This document shows, piece by piece, positions 62,373-64,000 of a stretch of 64,000 bases of DNA (positions are counted from its first letter, which is position 1; each line of letters begins with the position of its first letter). The notes below the pieces were generated by a model. It worked only from the letters and a program-made list of their open reading frames with translations. It had not been told where the DNA came from and did not search any database. This DNA is from Shimia abyssi (GTDB lineage Bacteria > Pseudomonadota > Alphaproteobacteria > Rhodobacterales > Rhodobacteraceae), in contig NZ_PYGJ01000007.1 in NCBI RefSeq assembly GCF_003014475.1, positions 62,001-126,000 of the forward strand, in the 5' to 3' direction. A program made the translations under genes and the position numbers.

Positions 62373-64000
62373 ATGCGGTTTATCGCGATCTTGTTGGCGA
62401 TGGTTCTGGGACTGAGCGGAGCGGCGCGGGCCGAGGGGCTGACGGTATATGTGTTTGGCAACAGTCTGATCCATCATTTGACAGACAGTGACGAGACAAC
62501 AGCGCCGCATTGGATGGCGTATATCGCAGAGGCCGATGGGCAGCCGTTTGCCTTGGATGGGCAATGGGGGTTCCTGCGCGATTTTGCCAAAGACGAAACG
62601 CCGCAAGCCAATTGGCGGTTTCGCAACGTGCCGCGCGGCTGGACGCGGCAGTTTCGCAATTTCGAGGATGTCAGTTGGGACGTCGTGATGTTCAATCCGG
62701 CCAATTTCATTCAGTACAAGAGCGCCGCACAACCATATGACGGCACCAATGATGATGGCAGCTCGCCCTTATCAGCCAGCCTGAAGCTGATCGACCGAAT
62801 GACGGCAGAGGCCACGCCGGATCGATTTGTGCTATATGAAGGCTGGGCGGACATGGGCAGTTTCGTATCGAGTTTTCCACCGAACCGGCGGCAGATGCGG
62901 CGCTATCAGCGCTATAACGCGGGAAAATACCACGATTGGTACGTGGACTATTTGGACCAGATGCGCGCCGAACGGCCCGATGTGCAGATTGACATGATCC
63001 CGGTGGCCACAATCTTGGCAGGGATGATAAATGGTGGCGTTTTGGATGGGATCGACCCGCTGGCGCTGTATTCAGATGACTCGCCGCATGGGACAGCGAC
63101 GTTGTATTTTCTGGCAGGCGCGGTTGCCTATGCGGGACTTTATGAGCGGCCATTGCCCGATACCTTCGAGGTGCCAGAGAGCATTGACGTGGTGGTCAGA
63201 GAGAATTTTGCGGCCATTCGCGATGTGATCCACGAGGCGTTATTGAATGACGAACAAGCAGCTGCGGCTGCGCCAACGCCGGTTGAAGTGGCCACGGGTG
63301 ATGCGCTTGAGAGCTTTCCCACCCCTGCCCCGGTGCCCGGTGCCGCCAATCGGACTCAGCAGGGCGAGGCCGGATTGGGACTGGCGGACCCGGCTTTGGC
63401 GATGGGGCTGAGCGTGGTTGCGGACTGGTCGACCCAACAGCCATTTATTGACCGGATGAAGACAGCGCGTACGTGGGTTGGGCATTTGCCGGACCGGCGT
63501 TGGGGTGGCGTGACCACGGATGATCTGTTGGATCGCGGGCTGATGGATGAAGAGGGCTGGGTCTGGGGTATTCCAGAAGATATCGACGCGGTAGAGGCGC
63601 TGTTGCTGACGGATCAGCAAGCTGAGGCTGCGGGGCTGGCGGGCCGGTATCGGGTGACATGGCAGGGTCAGGGCGAGTTGAGCGTGACCGGGCGGGCCCG
63701 CGTCATTCGGCGCGAAGAGGGCAATGTCTGGTTTGAATACACCCCCGGCGACGGGCTGGTTGGCATTCGGATCGAGAGCACCGATCCGGACGGTACGGGT
63801 GATTACATCCGCGACATTCACGTGGTGGCCGAAGCGCATGTAGCGCTGTTTGAGGCAGGGGCCATGTTTAACCCGGATTGGATAAACGTGGTTAATGATT
63901 TGCGCATGGTGCGGTTCATGGACTGGATGCGCACCAATGGATCCACGCAGGACACATGGGCCAACCGCCCGCAGGTTAGCGATTTCACCTGGACGTGGCG
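62373..64000 (+). CDS. Exported SGNH/GDSL-like protein, unknown function (3' end cut off)
   Basis: An exported protein of at least 542 residues with a signal peptide (FIAILLAMVLGLSGAARA). The N-terminal domain begins TVYVFGNSLIHHLTDSDE, similar to the GNS(L) block of SGNH-like hydrolases, and later SDDSPHGTATLYFLAGAVAY would supply a histidine. A Pro/Ala-rich linker near residue 300 is followed by a second region (WVGHLPDRRWGGVTTDDLLDRG) with beta-rich sequence. I do not recognise the whole. The start ATG 62373 follows AGAGGGGA. It continues past the window end. Confidence 0.7.
   Translation, partial: MRFIAILLAMVLGLSGAARAEGLTVYVFGNSLIHHLTDSDETTAPHWMAYIAEADGQPFALDGQWGFLRDFAKDETPQANWRFRNVPRGWTRQFRNFEDVSWDVVMFNPANFIQYKSAAQPYDGTNDDGSSPLSASLKLIDRMTAEATPDRFVLYEGWADMGSFVSSFPPNRRQMRRYQRYNAGKYHDWYVDYLDQMRAERPDVQIDMIPVATILAGMINGGVLDGIDPLALYSDDSPHGTATLYFLAGAVAYAGLYERPLPDTFEVPESIDVVVRENFAAIRDVIHEALLNDEQAAAAAPTPVEVATGDALESFPTPAPVPGAANRTQQGEAGLGLADPALAMGLSVVADWSTQQPFIDRMKTARTWVGHLPDRRWGGVTTDDLLDRGLMDEEGWVWGIPEDIDAVEALLLTDQQAEAAGLAGRYRVTWQGQGELSVTGRARVIRREEGNVWFEYTPGDGLVGIRIESTDPDGTGDYIRDIHVVAEAHVALFEAGAMFNPDWINVVNDLRMVRFMDWMRTNGSTQDTWANRPQVSDFTWTW

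Overview
The window looks like chromosomal DNA of a marine alphaproteobacterium of the Rhodobacteraceae (Roseobacter group). The basis is moderately GC-rich coding sequence, a petABC (fbcFBC) cytochrome bc1 operon with Rhodobacter-like proteins, a Zur/ZnuABC locus, a fused alpha/beta 2-oxoacid dehydrogenase E1, and many family-typical hypotheticals. This is an inference from protein character; there is no rRNA in the window, and I saw no tRNA.

Layout. 1-7.5 kb: recQ (cut by the window edge), yggT, a thioesterase-like gene, an MFS transporter, mepA, a phytase-like esterase gene, a queuosine-precursor transporter, a structured small RNA with its own terminator, and arfB. 7.5-16.5 kb: a TupA-like ATP-grasp protein, a predicted kinase / PLP phospho-lyase pair, NAD salvage genes pncB and pncA flanking a hybrid histidine kinase that is split by an in-frame stop, and a VOC-membrane fusion. 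16.7-19.5 kb: petA-petB-petC on the minus strand. 19.8-23.5 kb: two LysR regulators, an MFS exporter and a VOC protein.

23.6-33.6 kb is the most unusual stretch, all on the minus strand. It encodes a SARP/TPR-type regulator, a DegT-type PLP enzyme, an exported protein joining a c-type heme motif to an EEP nuclease/phosphatase domain, a subtilisin with no signal peptide, a small I9-propeptide-like protein, and a trypsin-like protease fused to an endonuclease I domain. This protease/nuclease group is the best candidate for an undescribed system.

34.3-40 kb: gcdH, fused E1 alpha-beta, a FabD-like acyltransferase and a LacI regulator. 40-46.3 kb: a sulfotransferase, three glycosyltransferase-like proteins and an alpha/beta-hydrolase-like protein, probably for surface glycan. 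46.4-53.2 kb: RidA, creatininase-family, cytosine-deaminase-like and FAD-oxidoreductase genes plus an orphan peptide-type ABC binding protein, which suggests uptake and degradation of a small nitrogenous compound. 53.2-56.5 kb: znuA divergent from zur-znuC-znuB with a Zur-box-like dyad between them. 56.5-60.9 kb: a compositionally different segment with a FAD monooxygenase-like gene and a Tat-exported amidohydrolase. 60.9-64 kb: a class C beta-lactamase-like hydrolase and an exported protein cut by the window edge.

Short non-coding structure is common: a 44-bp element of 11-bp tandem units occurs twice, a GC-rich double-hairpin repeat occurs twice, and the petA leader is duplicated.
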